From: Ehrlichia japonica
GTDB lineage: Bacteria; Pseudomonadota; Alphaproteobacteria; Rickettsiales; Anaplasmataceae
Reading direction: 5' to 3'
DNA: 64,000 nt
NCBI RefSeq assembly: GCF_000632845.1
Contig: NZ_CP007474.1
Span: 806,001 to 870,000 of the forward strand
Shown in pieces: positions 10,983 through 21,121 of this stretch; positions within the stretch are counted from its first letter, which is position 1, and each line of letters starts with the position of its first letter. The translations under genes were made by a program, and so were the position numbers. Under the pieces are notes generated by a model that saw only the letters and a program-made list of their open reading frames with translations, was not told where the DNA came from and made no database searches.

Positions 10983-11978
10983 ATGCAATTTCCTAGCACT
11001 AGATTAAGACGCAAACGTTTGAATGGATGGTTACGTAATTTAGTAAGAGAGACCAGTTTATCTACAAATGACCTAATACTACCACTATTTGTACATGATC
11101 GTAATGAAATATCAGAACCTGTAAAACAATTACCTGACATAAAAAGATATCCTATCTCTGAATTGTTAAAAATAGTAGAGCAAGCTGCAAGCCTAGGAAT
11201 AAATGCTGTAGCATTGTTTCCTGTAGTGGAAAATCACTTAAAATCTGAAAATGCAGAAGAAGCATTCAATCCTGACAATCTGGTATGCAGAGCAATAAGA
11301 GAAATCAAAAAACATATCCCAACAATTGGCATAATAGCTGATGTTGCATTAGATCCTTACACAATTTCAGGACATGACGGAATTATAGTAAATGAGCAAG
11401 TTGACAATGACTCAACTTTAGAAGTTTTACATAAGCAAGCTTTAGTATTAGCAGCAGCGGGTTGCGATATTGTAGCTCCATCAGATATGATGGATGGAAG
11501 AATTAAAAGAATAAGAAATTCTTTAGACAATTGTAACTTCCAGAATGTATGCATATTATCTTATTCTGTAAAATATTGTTCTAGCTTTTACAAACCATTT
11601 CGCGAAGTTGTAGGATCTCGCTCAAGACCTGAAACAATAGATAAAAGCACATACCAACTAGATATTGCAAACATAAATGAAGCAATACTTGAGGTACAAA
11701 TGGATATTGACGAAAGTGCAGATATTGTAATGATAAAACCAGGAATGCCATATCTGGATGTAATTAAGTGCATTAGTAGCAGATATAAGATACCAGTATT
11801 TGCATATCAAGTCAGTGGGGAATATGCAATGATTAAAGCTGCATCACAAAACCACTTATTAGATTATGACTTAGCTATCTATGAATCTCTATTAGGATTT
11901 AAACGCGCAGGTGCAAAAAGTATAATTACTTATGCTGCAATAGATGTAGCTACCATGCTCATAGAAAACAGGATGTAA
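10983..11978 (+). CDS. hemB: Porphobilinogen synthase (delta-aminolevulinate dehydratase)
   Basis: Condenses two 5-aminolevulinate molecules to porphobilinogen, the second step of haem synthesis. The 331-residue length is normal. It starts with the family block RLRRKRLNGWLRNLVRET. The metal-site region reads DVALDPYTISGHDG, with Asp and Ala where zinc enzymes have cysteines, so it is the Mg-dependent type. The two catalytic lysines fall in APSDMMDGRIKRIR/YSVKYCSSFY and in MIKPGMPYLDVI. C-terminal GEYAMIKAA is also canonical. The ATG at 10983 gives the expected N-terminus. It is monocistronic and divergent from the addB gene. Confidence 0.97.
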   Translation: MQFPSTRLRRKRLNGWLRNLVRETSLSTNDLILPLFVHDRNEISEPVKQLPDIKRYPISELLKIVEQAASLGINAVALFPVVENHLKSENAEEAFNPDNLVCRAIREIKKHIPTIGIIADVALDPYTISGHDGIIVNEQVDNDSTLEVLHKQALVLAAAGCDIVAPSDMMDGRIKRIRNSLDNCNFQNVCILSYSVKYCSSFYKPFREVVGSRSRPETIDKSTYQLDIANINEAILEVQMDIDESADIVMIKPGMPYLDVIKCISSRYKIPVFAYQVSGEYAMIKAASQNHLLDYDLAIYESLLGFKRAGAKSIITYAAIDVATMLIENRM

Positions 11979-12132
11979 CAGTATACAATTCTACTAAAAC
12001 ATCATTGTTTAGCATGCTATAGTCCATAAGAATTAGATATTCACTGCTTATAGATAAATAGGATAGAAATGTATGATGGCTTATATAGAGTTAATGTGAT
12101 AAATATAGTAATAAGCTAAAAAACAAAATACC

Positions 12133-13650
12133 ATGTATCAACCATCAATCTTTATCTCTCAACTAAATTATAATCCTGAAAATATTGATCACAATTACGA
12201 TAAGATTACAAAATCATATCAAGAATCAGTAGATCAAGCAGCTGATATAGTCATATTTTCAAGATATGCAGTATCAGGATATATACAAAAAATTTCAACC
12301 TTATATAAAAATTTCTTCAATCAGTGTACCAATGCAATAAATAAATTAGCGCTACAAACCAATAATAAGAATACAGCAATAATTATTGGCAGCATTAAAG
12401 AGAAAGATAATGTAATATTTGAAACAATTTATCTAATAAAAAATGGAAAGACCACAGAATTAATAGAATTCCCAGCAGGTTCTCAGTCTTCTGATATCTC
12501 AGTAACATTTACAATTGATAATATAAACATAATATTACTCCTTATATCAAGAACACCCAAATTACCTGTCTATAATAATGATACACTATTGCTAATTATG
12601 GACAGTACCCAATACACACAAAATACAAATTCAAGAGATAATCTAATTTTAAGATTAACACTTAATAAATACGCAGTATATATTAACCAAATAGGAGGAT
12701 ATGACAATTTAGTCTTTCACGGAAAATCTTTTTTTACTTTCAATAGCAAATATCATTTCTTAAATATGTGGAAAGAAGATAGCAAGCTTTGTAAAATAGA
12801 CTTAGCAAAACAAACTAATCCTAACATAATACACAATAACATTGAATCAGATTATCAAGCACTAATGTTAGCATTAAGGGATTATATACATAAAAATTCT
12901 ATGACCAGTGTAATTATGGGACTATCCGGAGGTATAGACTCTGCACTTGTAGCTTCAATTGCAGCAGATGCTCTTGGCCCTAATAATGTACATTCGCTTA
13001 TGTTACCAACAAAATATACATCTCAAATGAGTATTACTGATTCTAAAGAATGTGCTATGAGATTAGGAATTTCTTATAATATATTATCGATAGAGAAAAT
13101 ATTTCAAACTTCACTCGCAACCTTACACAATACTTTTATAAACACTGAAGAAGATATTACAGAAGAAAATTTACAAGCTAGGATTAGAGGTACTATATTA
13201 ATGGCATTCAGCAATAAGTTTAAGTTTATGTTATTATCAACAGGTAACAAATCAGAATTATTTGTTGGTTATGCAACATTATATGGAGATATGTGTGGAG
13301 GATTTGCCCCAATAAAAGACATATATAAAACTAAAGTATATGAGCTCAGTAGATGGAGAAACAAAAATATACCAGTAAACAGTTTATGTCAGAAAATTGA
13401 TGTTATCCCTTCTCAAATTATAGAAAAACATCCATCCGCTGAACTACGCTATAATCAAAAAGATCAAGATACTTTACCTGACTACACAACATTAGATTCA
13501 GTACTTACATTACTTATCGACCAAAACTATTCTACAGAGGACGTAATAAAAAAAGGATATAATATTCAGGATGTTAATCACATAGTACACTTAATCCAAA
13601 AATCTCAGTTTAAAAGAGAGCAAGCTTCTACTGGACCACTAATTAATTAA
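12133..13650 (+). CDS. nadE: NAD+ synthetase with degenerate glutaminase domain
   Basis: Amidates nicotinate adenine dinucleotide to NAD+, the last step of NAD synthesis. It is a two-domain NadE of 505 residues. The C-terminal synthetase domain has the intact PP-loop GLSGGIDSALVA (about residue 263) plus LLSTGNKSELFVGYATLYGD and the RYNQKDQDTLPDY block. The N-terminal nitrilase-like domain normally uses Glu-Lys-Cys to release ammonia from glutamine. Here the FPEL..TGY motif reads FSRYAVSGY (Glu lost), and the region expected to hold the catalytic Cys reads LLISRTP (no Cys). The enzyme is therefore probably ammonia-dependent. The last 55 codons are duplicated immediately downstream and again, inverted, near 18.5 kb. 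Confidence 0.93.
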   Translation: MYQPSIFISQLNYNPENIDHNYDKITKSYQESVDQAADIVIFSRYAVSGYIQKISTLYKNFFNQCTNAINKLALQTNNKNTAIIIGSIKEKDNVIFETIYLIKNGKTTELIEFPAGSQSSDISVTFTIDNINIILLLISRTPKLPVYNNDTLLLIMDSTQYTQNTNSRDNLILRLTLNKYAVYINQIGGYDNLVFHGKSFFTFNSKYHFLNMWKEDSKLCKIDLAKQTNPNIIHNNIESDYQALMLALRDYIHKNSMTSVIMGLSGGIDSALVASIAADALGPNNVHSLMLPTKYTSQMSITDSKECAMRLGISYNILSIEKIFQTSLATLHNTFINTEEDITEENLQARIRGTILMAFSNKFKFMLLSTGNKSELFVGYATLYGDMCGGFAPIKDIYKTKVYELSRWRNKNIPVNSLCQKIDVIPSQIIEKHPSAELRYNQKDQDTLPDYTTLDSVLTLLIDQNYSTEDVIKKGYNIQDVNHIVHLIQKSQFKREQASTGPLIN

Positions 13651-13725
13651 TTGATACAAAAAATACTAACATATCAAAGCTATTATCTTCAGTGTCAAAC
13701 AGCAAAAACCAACATATTCTTTAAT
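13483..13725 (+). repeat. 243-bp tandem repeat, copy 1 (3' end of nadE plus spacer)
   Basis: First unit of a direct tandem duplication. It holds the last 55 codons and stop of nadE plus about 75 bp of 3' spacer. Offset to copy 2 is 243 bp, an exact multiple of three. Confidence 0.9.
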
Positions 13726-13968
13726 TACACAACATTAGATTCAGTACTTACATTACTTATCGACCAAAACTACTCTACAGAAGACGTAATAAAAAAAGGA
13801 TATAATATTCAAGATGTTAATCACATAGTACACTTAATCCAAAAATCTCAGTTTAAAAGAGAGCAAGCTTCTACTGGACTACTCATTAATTAATTGATAT
13901 GAAAACGCTAACTTATTAAAGCTATTATCTTTTAATACTAGACAGTAAAAACTAATTTTATAAACTAC
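13726..13968 (+). repeat. 243-bp tandem repeat, copy 2 (nadE 3' fragment)
   Basis: Second unit, almost identical to copy 1 over the coding part and more diverged in the last 60 bp. The fragment stays open in the nadE frame from just after the real stop to 13893, encoding a second C-terminal 55-residue tail. No start codon or ribosome site is convincing, so I treat it as a non-functional fragment. Confidence 0.88.
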
Positions 13969-14242
13969 CTTATACAATGTAACACAAACTTTTTTGTTAT
14001 AATATACAAGAAATACCCTAAAATGCTACCCCTTCCCATTCAACAAACTGTCTTTTATTATTTAATATTCACAAATATCAATATTACAGATTTTCCATAT
14101 AATTCTTTATAACTATACAATTAAAAAATAATTTATTCCCACTAATCTACTTACTAGTACCATAACTAATACAATAGCTAATTAGTCTAATATTTATAAA
14201 AAAATATTACTAAACTAATGGAAAAACTGTATTACAAAATAA
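13969..14242. other. Convergent spacer nadE / mutS
   Basis: About 275 bp of AT-rich sequence between the repeat and the end of mutS. No gene or strong hairpin seen. Confidence 0.5.
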
Positions 14243-16657
14243 CTAAGTTAACAAATCTTCATTTTCCTTTAACTTGTTCATCAAGTTTTCTGCTCTGTCT
14301 AAAACTGATTGTGGAAATCCTGCTAACTTTGCAACATGTATTCCATAAGATTTATCAGTTGATCCAGGTATAATTTCATGTAAGAACACTACTTTTCCAT
14401 TCCATTCTTCTACTTTCATACAAAAACACTTTATATTCTCTAAATACCCTTCTAACCTTGACAATTCATGATAATGAGTTGCAAAAACTGCTCTACTTTT
14501 ATTAACATTATGAATTTGCTCAATAACTGACCATGCAATTGACAATCCATCATATGTTCCTGTCCCTCTACCAATTTCATCAAGTATTACAAAAGACTTA
14601 TCTGTAGCTTGGTTAATTATTGCAGCAGTTTCTGTCATTTCCACCATAAATGTAGAATGTCCAGATGCAATATTGTCAGAAGCTCCCACCCTACTAAATA
14701 CTTTATCAATAACTCCTATATGAGCATGCTGAGCAGGAACAAATGACCCAATATGAGCTAAAATACCTATTAACGCGTTCTGTCTTAAGAAAGTACTTTT
14801 ACCAGCCATATTAGGCCCAGTTATTAAATGTACTCTTTGTATTGATGAAAGATCAATATCATTAGCTACAAACTTACCGTTACGCTCAACTACAGGGTGC
14901 CTACCCTTTTGAATATTAAACTCATAACTATCATCAACTATAGGTTTAGTATAAGAATATTGTATTGCTAATTCAGCAAAGGAAGTCAACATATCAATCT
15001 CAGCAATAACATGTGCAGTCATAGCTATTTTACCTGCATCTTCAACAATACACGTACATAACTGACCAAAAATTTTTACTTCTAAATTAATTGCTGCATC
15101 TCTGGCAGAAATTATTTTGCTTTCCAATGCTTTCAATTCACTTGTTGTATATCTAATACTATTAGCTAAAGTCTGTCTATGAATAAAATCTTTATCGCTA
15201 ATTAAATAGTTTGAAGAAATTTCAACATAATATCCTAAAATGTTATTATACAATATTTTCAAATTCTGAATGTTAGTAATACTACGATATTTATCTCGTA
15301 ATTTTTGAATTAAATCATTACTATAACTTTGAATATATATATACTCTGACAACTGTGCATCGTAATCAGGATTAATAAATCCTCCATCTTTAACATTATT
15401 AACACTATTTGGTATCAACACATTATCAAGAGTCTTACACAAATCATCATATTTCCCTAATCCTACACAGAAATCACTTACAATACTAGAGTCAAATTTA
15501 TGCAATAAATTTAATAATACAACAGTCTTATCTAAAGTTAATTTTAAGGCATATAAATCCTTAGGTGAACACTTACCAACCTTAATTCTTGTTAAAATAC
15601 GTTCTATATCTGCAACACCTCGTAATGTCTCCCTAATATCTCTACATAATGCTCTATTATTCACAAAAAATTCAACTATATCTAATCTACGATTTATTGC
15701 ACAAGAGCATGCTAAAGGGGCTGATAAACATCGTTTTAACAATCTGCCACCACATGCTGTTACAGTATAGTCTATAGAAGAAATTAAGGATCCTTCTAAA
15801 TCCCCAGATTGCGTATAAAATAACTCAAGATTTCTTAATGCTGCAGCATCTATAAACATAAAATCATGCTTTAAATAAGCTTTTGGAAATTCCAATTTAG
15901 GTAGATTCCCTTTTTGTGTAGCCTTAACATATTCCAGTAAGGAGCCACATACAGCTATTTCTTCATTTTTTAAATCACCCAATCCTTTTAAAGTAGATAT
16001 TCCATAAACACTACATAAAGTATTATAAGATCTACTAACATCAAAAAAGCTACTTGAATACTGAGTCACAGAAAATTTATATTTTTTTAAAATAGAGTAT
16101 ATAAAATCTAACTCCACTAACTTATCAGAAATTAAAATTTCCTTAGGATTAATTCTAAATAAATCACTATCAAGCTTATGTAGCTCTGTTACATGATAAT
16201 AAAATAAACCAGTGGATAACTCTAACCACGCAATAGCATAATTATTATCAATATTAACTAAACAAGACAAATAATTATTCTCTTTCGCTTCAAGCAAAGA
16301 ATCTTCTAATATAGTACCTGGAGTAACTATTCTTACAACATCACGTTTTACTAAAGCCTTATACCCTCTTTTCTTAGCTTCCTCTGGCGTTTCCAATTGC
16401 TCACAAATTGCTATTTTATAACCCAATTTTACCAATTTATTTAAATAAGATTCACTACTATGAAAAGGGACTCCACACATAGGTACACTCCCTTTCTTAG
16501 TTAACACAATGTTCAATGTCTTAGATGCTTCTATTGCATCATCAAAAAATAACTCATAAAAATCACCTAATCTATAAAATAATAAATATTCCTTATACTG
16601 ATTCTTCAACATCATGTATTGCTGCATTATAGGAGTTATCTTGCTATCATGACTCAC
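14243..16657 (-). CDS. mutS: DNA mismatch repair protein MutS
   Basis: Recognises mismatches and recruits MutL. It has 804 residues, slightly shorter than E. coli MutS (853). The mismatch-binding domain I has the [18 protein letters not shown] block, whose conserved Phe-x-Glu is here F-Y-E (residues 32-34). The ATPase domain has Walker [15 protein letters not shown], Walker [16 protein letters not shown] and the ATHYHEL switch His. It starts with GTG, preceded by AGGTAAAAA, a reasonable ribosome site. It converges on the nadE duplication and is divergent from the orphan gene at 16831. Confidence 0.97.
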   Translation of the reverse strand: MSHDSKITPIMQQYMMLKNQYKEYLLFYRLGDFYELFFDDAIEASKTLNIVLTKKGSVPMCGVPFHSSESYLNKLVKLGYKIAICEQLETPEEAKKRGYKALVKRDVVRIVTPGTILEDSLLEAKENNYLSCLVNIDNNYAIAWLELSTGLFYYHVTELHKLDSDLFRINPKEILISDKLVELDFIYSILKKYKFSVTQYSSSFFDVSRSYNTLCSVYGISTLKGLGDLKNEEIAVCGSLLEYVKATQKGNLPKLEFPKAYLKHDFMFIDAAALRNLELFYTQSGDLEGSLISSIDYTVTACGGRLLKRCLSAPLACSCAINRRLDIVEFFVNNRALCRDIRETLRGVADIERILTRIKVGKCSPKDLYALKLTLDKTVVLLNLLHKFDSSIVSDFCVGLGKYDDLCKTLDNVLIPNSVNNVKDGGFINPDYDAQLSEYIYIQSYSNDLIQKLRDKYRSITNIQNLKILYNNILGYYVEISSNYLISDKDFIHRQTLANSIRYTTSELKALESKIISARDAAINLEVKIFGQLCTCIVEDAGKIAMTAHVIAEIDMLTSFAELAIQYSYTKPIVDDSYEFNIQKGRHPVVERNGKFVANDIDLSSIQRVHLITGPNMAGKSTFLRQNALIGILAHIGSFVPAQHAHIGVIDKVFSRVGASDNIASGHSTFMVEMTETAAIINQATDKSFVILDEIGRGTGTYDGLSIAWSVIEQIHNVNKSRAVFATHYHELSRLEGYLENIKCFCMKVEEWNGKVVFLHEIIPGSTDKSYGIHVAKLAGFPQSVLDRAENLMNKLKENEDLLT

Positions 16658-16830
16658 TTTTTACCTATTGTTAATCTTTATCTTACAGTATATTATATCC
16701 AGTAACTAGAAAAAAGATAATGACTAAAGTGAATAATAAATATTTTAATAATATATAATGACATATTACTAATTATATTTTATAATTAATAAACATGTAG
16801 CCTGATCTAATATTTAATTATGGTATTCAA

Positions 16831-17946
16831 ATGCTTACTTTCTTAAAGAAAGGTGCAGATGTTTTTATAAAAGCAGCTATAACACCCACTACCAGTAAAT
16901 TACCTCACCAAGAAAGTGTAGGTAAATACCTTGGAGGTATTATAAAAAGCATTATCCCAAATCAACAAACACCTGCCGAAAAAAATTTCGACTTAAAAAT
17001 GCATAATCGAACCTATAAATTGGGGGTAGAGCTACCAGGAAGTACAAGAACAGCCGGCCATGAAACTGAAGTAGCCATGAAGATACCATCCTACAAGTTA
17101 CCATATCAAGCTATACAAAAATTTGCAGCATGGCAAGAACAAGATAAACAAGGAAATGTTGAAGAAACCCAAAAAGGTACCTTAACATCACTTATTACTC
17201 CTCTATCAGCAGCTAAAGAATTAGTTAAGAGCAAAACTGCAGGTCAGTATTTCGAACAACTAAAAGCACTTGATAATCAGCTTAGCAAATCAGGAGGAAA
17301 GGTTATAGTAGATTCTACCCCAGGTAGATATAAACAAGGGGTAACTATAGAACTAGATGTTTCTGGAAAATCAATAGAACTGATAGAAAAAGATGTAGCA
17401 TTCGTCCTACAAAGCCTGGATATACATGATAGCAAATTAGTGCAAACTTTCTCTAAACGGTTATACAAGTCATGTACCGACCCAAAAATGAGTTCAGCCG
17501 ACATTCAAGATAAAAAAACCAACCATAATACTGACAGCACAGAAAGTTCGCCCATTAATCAAAGACAAGATGTATTATCAGCAAACCAAGAACAAGACAA
17601 CGATATAGTATCATCAGATCAAGAACAAAATCATAAAGCCTCACAAACTACCAAGCTTGATATATCAAGTAGAGATTTCTCACTTACAAACCCTAAGGAT
17701 ATGCCTTATCCCAAACATCCTCTACAGAATTCACAGATGTTACAACAGTTGCAAAGTCAGATACTAATGCAACAAAAACCTGAAAAAATGCCTACACAGC
17801 CTATATCCGCTACTACAAGGCAAGAAGTTGCAGAAATAGCAGAAAATTTATCACAAGGTTTAAGTGAAGATCAAATAGAAAACAGTTCAAGTAAAACGAA
17901 CAGGCAATTAACCAATTCTAATCCAGGAAAAGCACATGCAAGATAA
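16831..17946 (+). CDS. Orphan protein, Gln/Ser-rich C-terminal half
   Basis: I do not recognise this 371-residue protein. Residues 1-215 look folded (mixed alpha/beta, with IELDVSGKSIELIEKDVAFVL as a plausible core strand-helix). From about 220 to the end it is low-complexity and polar, rich in Gln, Asn, Ser and Asp, with repeated short runs such as NQEQDNDIVSSDQEQN. There is no signal peptide and no clear membrane segment. Its last 11 bp overlap the start of the HIT gene, suggesting translational coupling. A folded domain with a disordered polar tail ending in basic residues (KAHAR) is compatible with a secreted type IV effector, but that is speculation. Confidence 0.75.
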   Translation: MLTFLKKGADVFIKAAITPTTSKLPHQESVGKYLGGIIKSIIPNQQTPAEKNFDLKMHNRTYKLGVELPGSTRTAGHETEVAMKIPSYKLPYQAIQKFAAWQEQDKQGNVEETQKGTLTSLITPLSAAKELVKSKTAGQYFEQLKALDNQLSKSGGKVIVDSTPGRYKQGVTIELDVSGKSIELIEKDVAFVLQSLDIHDSKLVQTFSKRLYKSCTDPKMSSADIQDKKTNHNTDSTESSPINQRQDVLSANQEQDNDIVSSDQEQNHKASQTTKLDISSRDFSLTNPKDMPYPKHPLQNSQMLQQLQSQILMQQKPEKMPTQPISATTRQEVAEIAENLSQGLSEDQIENSSSKTNRQLTNSNPGKAHAR

Positions 17947-18283
17947 TAATTCTTATGATAACAATAATGTTTTTGCAAAGATTTTAAGAAAAGAACTTCC
18001 ATGTAACGTAGTATATGAAGATGAGTTTGTATTGGCATTCCACGACATATATCCTCAAGCCCCCATACATATTTTAGTTATTCCAAAAGGTGAATATACA
18101 TCATTTGACGATTTTAGTGACTCCTCAGCAGACATTAGACACTTTTTTTCTATCGTGAAAAAGATTACTCACGAGTTCCAATTACATAAAACTGGATATA
18201 GAATTATTACAAATCATGGAAAGCACGGAGGACAGGTTGTTCCACACTTTCATGTACATATTTTAGGTGAAAAACAACTATAA
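17936..18283 (+). CDS. HIT-family nucleotide hydrolase/transferase
   Basis: Histidine-triad protein of 115 residues, the usual length for the HinT branch. It contains FAKILRKELPCNVVYEDE (start of the fold), the substrate-contact block HDIYPQAPIHILVIPK, and the active-site triad VVPHFHVHIL with the nucleophilic middle His. HinT proteins hydrolyse phosphoramidates of purine nucleotides; the physiological substrate here is unknown. Its ATG lies within the last codons of the upstream orphan gene, so the two are probably co-translated. A decayed copy of its 3' end seems to follow it. Confidence 0.92.
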   Translation: MQDNNSYDNNNVFAKILRKELPCNVVYEDEFVLAFHDIYPQAPIHILVIPKGEYTSFDDFSDSSADIRHFFSIVKKITHEFQLHKTGYRIITNHGKHGGQVVPHFHVHILGEKQL

Positions 18284-18810
18284 TCATTATATATCTACCT
18301 TACTATATGTGGAGTGCATAATAATTCACAAGTTTCATTACTGTCCAATATCCTGATAACACATAATAGAACCATTACAAATCCTGGAAACAAGAAATTT
18401 TCCATATTTTCATGTACATACGTAAACAAAGGTACAACCATCATCATTTTTAAATTGAGATTTTTTGGATTAAGTGTACTATGTGATTAACATCTTGAAT
18501 ATTATATCCTTTTTTTATTACATCCTCTGTAGAACAGTTTTGGTTGATAAGTAGTGCAAATACCGAATCTAATGTTGTGTAATTAAAAGAGTATATTGGT
18601 TTTTACTATCTGACACTGAAGATAATAACTTTGATATGTTAGTATTTTTTGTATCAATAAAATATAACATGTATATATAAACTTACTGCAAATTCTTATC
18701 CAACTAACTAACTGACATATATGTTGTTTCAATCAAAAATAGATTTACACAAACATACAATTATTTAACTCATTTTACATTTAACATTATAAAATTCATT
18801 TGACAATAAA
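18284..18810. other. Spacer with two decayed gene fragments
   Basis: The 527 bp after the HIT gene hold no intact gene. About 18355-18445 loosely resembles the 3' end of the HIT gene (shared ATTACAAATC.TGGAAA, TTTCATGTACATA). 18447-18660 is an inverted copy of the nadE 3' repeat. The rest is AT-rich filler leading to dapA. Confidence 0.6.
18447..18660 (-). repeat. Inverted third copy of the nadE 3' repeat
   Basis: Read on the minus strand, this segment matches the spacer after the nadE stop followed by the 3' fragment of nadE (about 13648-13865), including the LIDQN..ST.DVIKKGYNIQDVNHIVHLIQK coding block. One extra A (AAAAAA in place of AAAAA) and several substitutions show that it no longer codes. 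It faces the tandem copies about 4.6 kb away in opposite orientation. Confidence 0.88.
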
Positions 18811-18828
18811 ATGCTCAATAGCTACATT
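18800..18828 (+). promoter_or_regulatory. Probable sigma70 promoter of dapA
   Basis: Perfect -35 box TTGACA (18800-18805), 17-nt spacer, -10 box TACATT (18823-18828, 4 of 6). Transcription from here would begin near 18835, downstream of an in-frame ATG at 18811, which supports the ATG at 18862 as the true start of dapA. Confidence 0.55.
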
Positions 18829-18861
18829 AAATTTATTACTACAGTACTTGAGTTGCTTTAT

Positions 18862-19755
18862 ATGTCTAAAGTAGAACTAACTGGCGTTTTTACAGCACTG
18901 GTTACACCATTTAAGAATGACTTCTCTATAGATGAAGATGCATTTTGTGACTTAGTTGAATACCAAATCAACAATAATATTCATGGTTTAGTCCCATGTG
19001 GCAGTACTGGAGAATATACTACCTTAAGCTTTGAGGAATACTGCAGAATAATTGAGTTATGTGTTAGAACTACAAATAAACGTGTTCCAATAATAGCTGG
19101 GTCAGGATCAAATTCTACGCAGGAAGCTATTAGACGCACATTATATGTTCAGTCTAAAAACGTAGATGCAGCTCTAGTGGTTGTGCCGTATTATAGTAGA
19201 CCGAGTGATGAAGGAATATATCAACATTTTAAGGCAATACATGACGCAACTAATATCCCAATTATTGCATATAATATACCTAAAAGGGCTGCCGTTGATG
19301 CAAGTGATGAATTACTTGCACGGATTTTATCCTTGCCTAGAATCATAGGCATCAAAGATGCAACCGGAGATTTAAGCAGACCTCTCAATTTAAAATTACT
19401 AATAGATAAAGAAATAGCTTTATTTACAGGTGATGATTTTACATGCTTAGGGTTTTATGCTCAAAGTGGTAGTGCTGCTGGTTCTATTTCCGTTGTTTCA
19501 AATGTAATACCTAAAATATATTCTGATATGCATAATGCATTTTTTGCTAATAACATAAAAGAAGCTATGCATGCAAATTTATCAGTATTTAAATTAGCTA
19601 AGGTACTGTTTTGTCAATCAAGTCCTTCACCAGCAAAGTACGCAATTAGTCTAATTAAAAACATATCTCCAATAGTAAGATTACCATTAGTAGAGCTAAC
19701 TCAAGAGAATAAATTAAAGGTTAAAAAAACATTAGAAGAGTTAAAATTAATTTAA
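18862..19755 (+). CDS. dapA: 4-hydroxy-tetrahydrodipicolinate synthase
   Basis: Condenses pyruvate with aspartate semialdehyde in the diaminopimelate/lysine pathway. TIM-barrel aldolase of 297 residues from the chosen start ([17 protein letters not shown]), the normal family length. An in-frame ATG at 18811 would add 17 unusual residues and lies upstream of the predicted transcription start. Motifs: [14 protein letters not shown] (pyruvate carboxylate binding), [12 protein letters not shown] (catalytic Tyr), IIAYNIPKR (Arg binding the semialdehyde) and [12 protein letters not shown] (Schiff-base Lys). Downstream genes are unrelated. Confidence 0.95.
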   Translation: MSKVELTGVFTALVTPFKNDFSIDEDAFCDLVEYQINNNIHGLVPCGSTGEYTTLSFEEYCRIIELCVRTTNKRVPIIAGSGSNSTQEAIRRTLYVQSKNVDAALVVVPYYSRPSDEGIYQHFKAIHDATNIPIIAYNIPKRAAVDASDELLARILSLPRIIGIKDATGDLSRPLNLKLLIDKEIALFTGDDFTCLGFYAQSGSAAGSISVVSNVIPKIYSDMHNAFFANNIKEAMHANLSVFKLAKVLFCQSSPSPAKYAISLIKNISPIVRLPLVELTQENKLKVKKTLEELKLI

Positions 19756-19966
19756 AATTGTTTACGTCTATTAACTTAAGTTAATCACATAATCAAGTAG
19801 TAGTGTATTGTGTCCTATGTTACCTAATATGCTTGACATAGTATACCGCAGTGGAATATACTTAATATAAGTTCCACAGCTCTTCCAAAAATTTCCTATT
19901 ATCAGTATCTTTTCCACGCTGTGATCTATATTTATACAATCAAAATTAACACTAAATGGAGCAACT

Positions 19967-21121
19967 ATGCCAACATCAATGCCAGCAATCCAAGAATCCT
20001 TAAGTAATCTTACATCTTCATGGGAAGAATTTAAGACTCTAAATGAAAAAAAGTTATCAGACATCAGAAGAAAAAGTTCTACATATCCATCTATATTAGA
20101 AAAATTAGAAAAAACAGAAAATATGCTTGAAATACAAAACGAAAGATTAGATCAATTGGAAATATCATTACAACGCCCTATTACTTATGATAACAAACGC
20201 TACAATGAAGATCATAACTACAAAATATTTACACAATATTTGTGTAAAGGCAATAACATTACAGATCAAAGTACTGCAATACAGCCTTTAGATGAATCAT
20301 ATTTTATACCACATAACATATCATCTTATATAGAAAAAAATCTAAACAAGAACTCAGTAATGCGCCAACTATGTTCTATAGAGAAAATATCAGGTGATAG
20401 TTTAGACTGCTTCATTACAGACAACAATGAAAGGTCTGTAAACTGGAGAACAAACAATAATGTAGAAGACACAGAATCACCAAAAATTGATAAAATTGCC
20501 ATTAATTTGCACGAATTATATGCTCAACCAAAAATTACAAAAAAATTATTGGAAGACTCTACTATAGATGTAGCTGGCTGGTTAATTAATCACCTAGTTG
20601 ATGACTTTAGCAGAGCAGAAAACACCGCTTTTATATCTGGCGATGGAAACAATAAACCATACGGAATATTAACATACGCTTCAAGCACAGAAAATAACCT
20701 AATAACAGCCCCAACATTAAGTAGTGATACAATCATCAAACTTTATTATTCATTTGATGAATATTTTTCCAGAAAAGCAGCATTTATAATGCACAGAAGT
20801 GTACTACAAGAAATTAGATCTTTAAAATTAGCATCTGGACAATACATCTGGCATCCAGGGTTAACTTCAGGAAGTCCTGATACACTAATGGGACTACCAG
20901 TATATCAAACATCTGATATGCCTCAATTAGGTAATGAAACACTACCAATCATAGCACTTGCAGACTTTAAAAGTGCATATAAAATAGTAGAAAATCGTTC
21001 CATAAAAACATTAAGAGATCCTTTTACGAGCAAACCCTTTGTTAAGTTTTACACAACAAAACGACTAGGAGGAGCAGTTATTAACAAAAATGCTATAAGA
21101 TACTTAACAATTAAACAATAA
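19967..21121 (+). CDS. HK97-type major capsid protein, GTA g5-like
   Basis: A 384-residue protein with the layout of HK97-fold phage capsid subunits. A coiled-coil delta-like N-terminal region (about residues 15-70, charged heptads) is followed by the shell domain with RQLCSIEKISGDSLDCFI, the central RAENTAFISGDGNNKPYGIL block (a hallmark of this capsid family) and a C-terminal LRDPFTSKPFVKFYTTKRLGG segment. A good ribosome site (GGAG at 19958) precedes the ATG. No terminase, portal or protease gene is adjacent. With the two tail genes past sucA, it matches the scattered gene-transfer-agent genes known in Rickettsiales. Confidence 0.88.
   Translation: MPTSMPAIQESLSNLTSSWEEFKTLNEKKLSDIRRKSSTYPSILEKLEKTENMLEIQNERLDQLEISLQRPITYDNKRYNEDHNYKIFTQYLCKGNNITDQSTAIQPLDESYFIPHNISSYIEKNLNKNSVMRQLCSIEKISGDSLDCFITDNNERSVNWRTNNNVEDTESPKIDKIAINLHELYAQPKITKKLLEDSTIDVAGWLINHLVDDFSRAENTAFISGDGNNKPYGILTYASSTENNLITAPTLSSDTIIKLYYSFDEYFSRKAAFIMHRSVLQEIRSLKLASGQYIWHPGLTSGSPDTLMGLPVYQTSDMPQLGNETLPIIALADFKSAYKIVENRSIKTLRDPFTSKPFVKFYTTKRLGGAVINKNAIRYLTIKQ

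Noticed and set aside
12014-12023. Palindrome TAGCATGCTA after hemB as a terminator
   Set aside because: Too short, no loop and no U tract.
13651-13893. Open frame of 80 codons after nadE
   Set aside because: It is the duplicated nadE tail in the same frame, with only a TTG to start and no ribosome site. Treated as a repeat fragment, not a gene.
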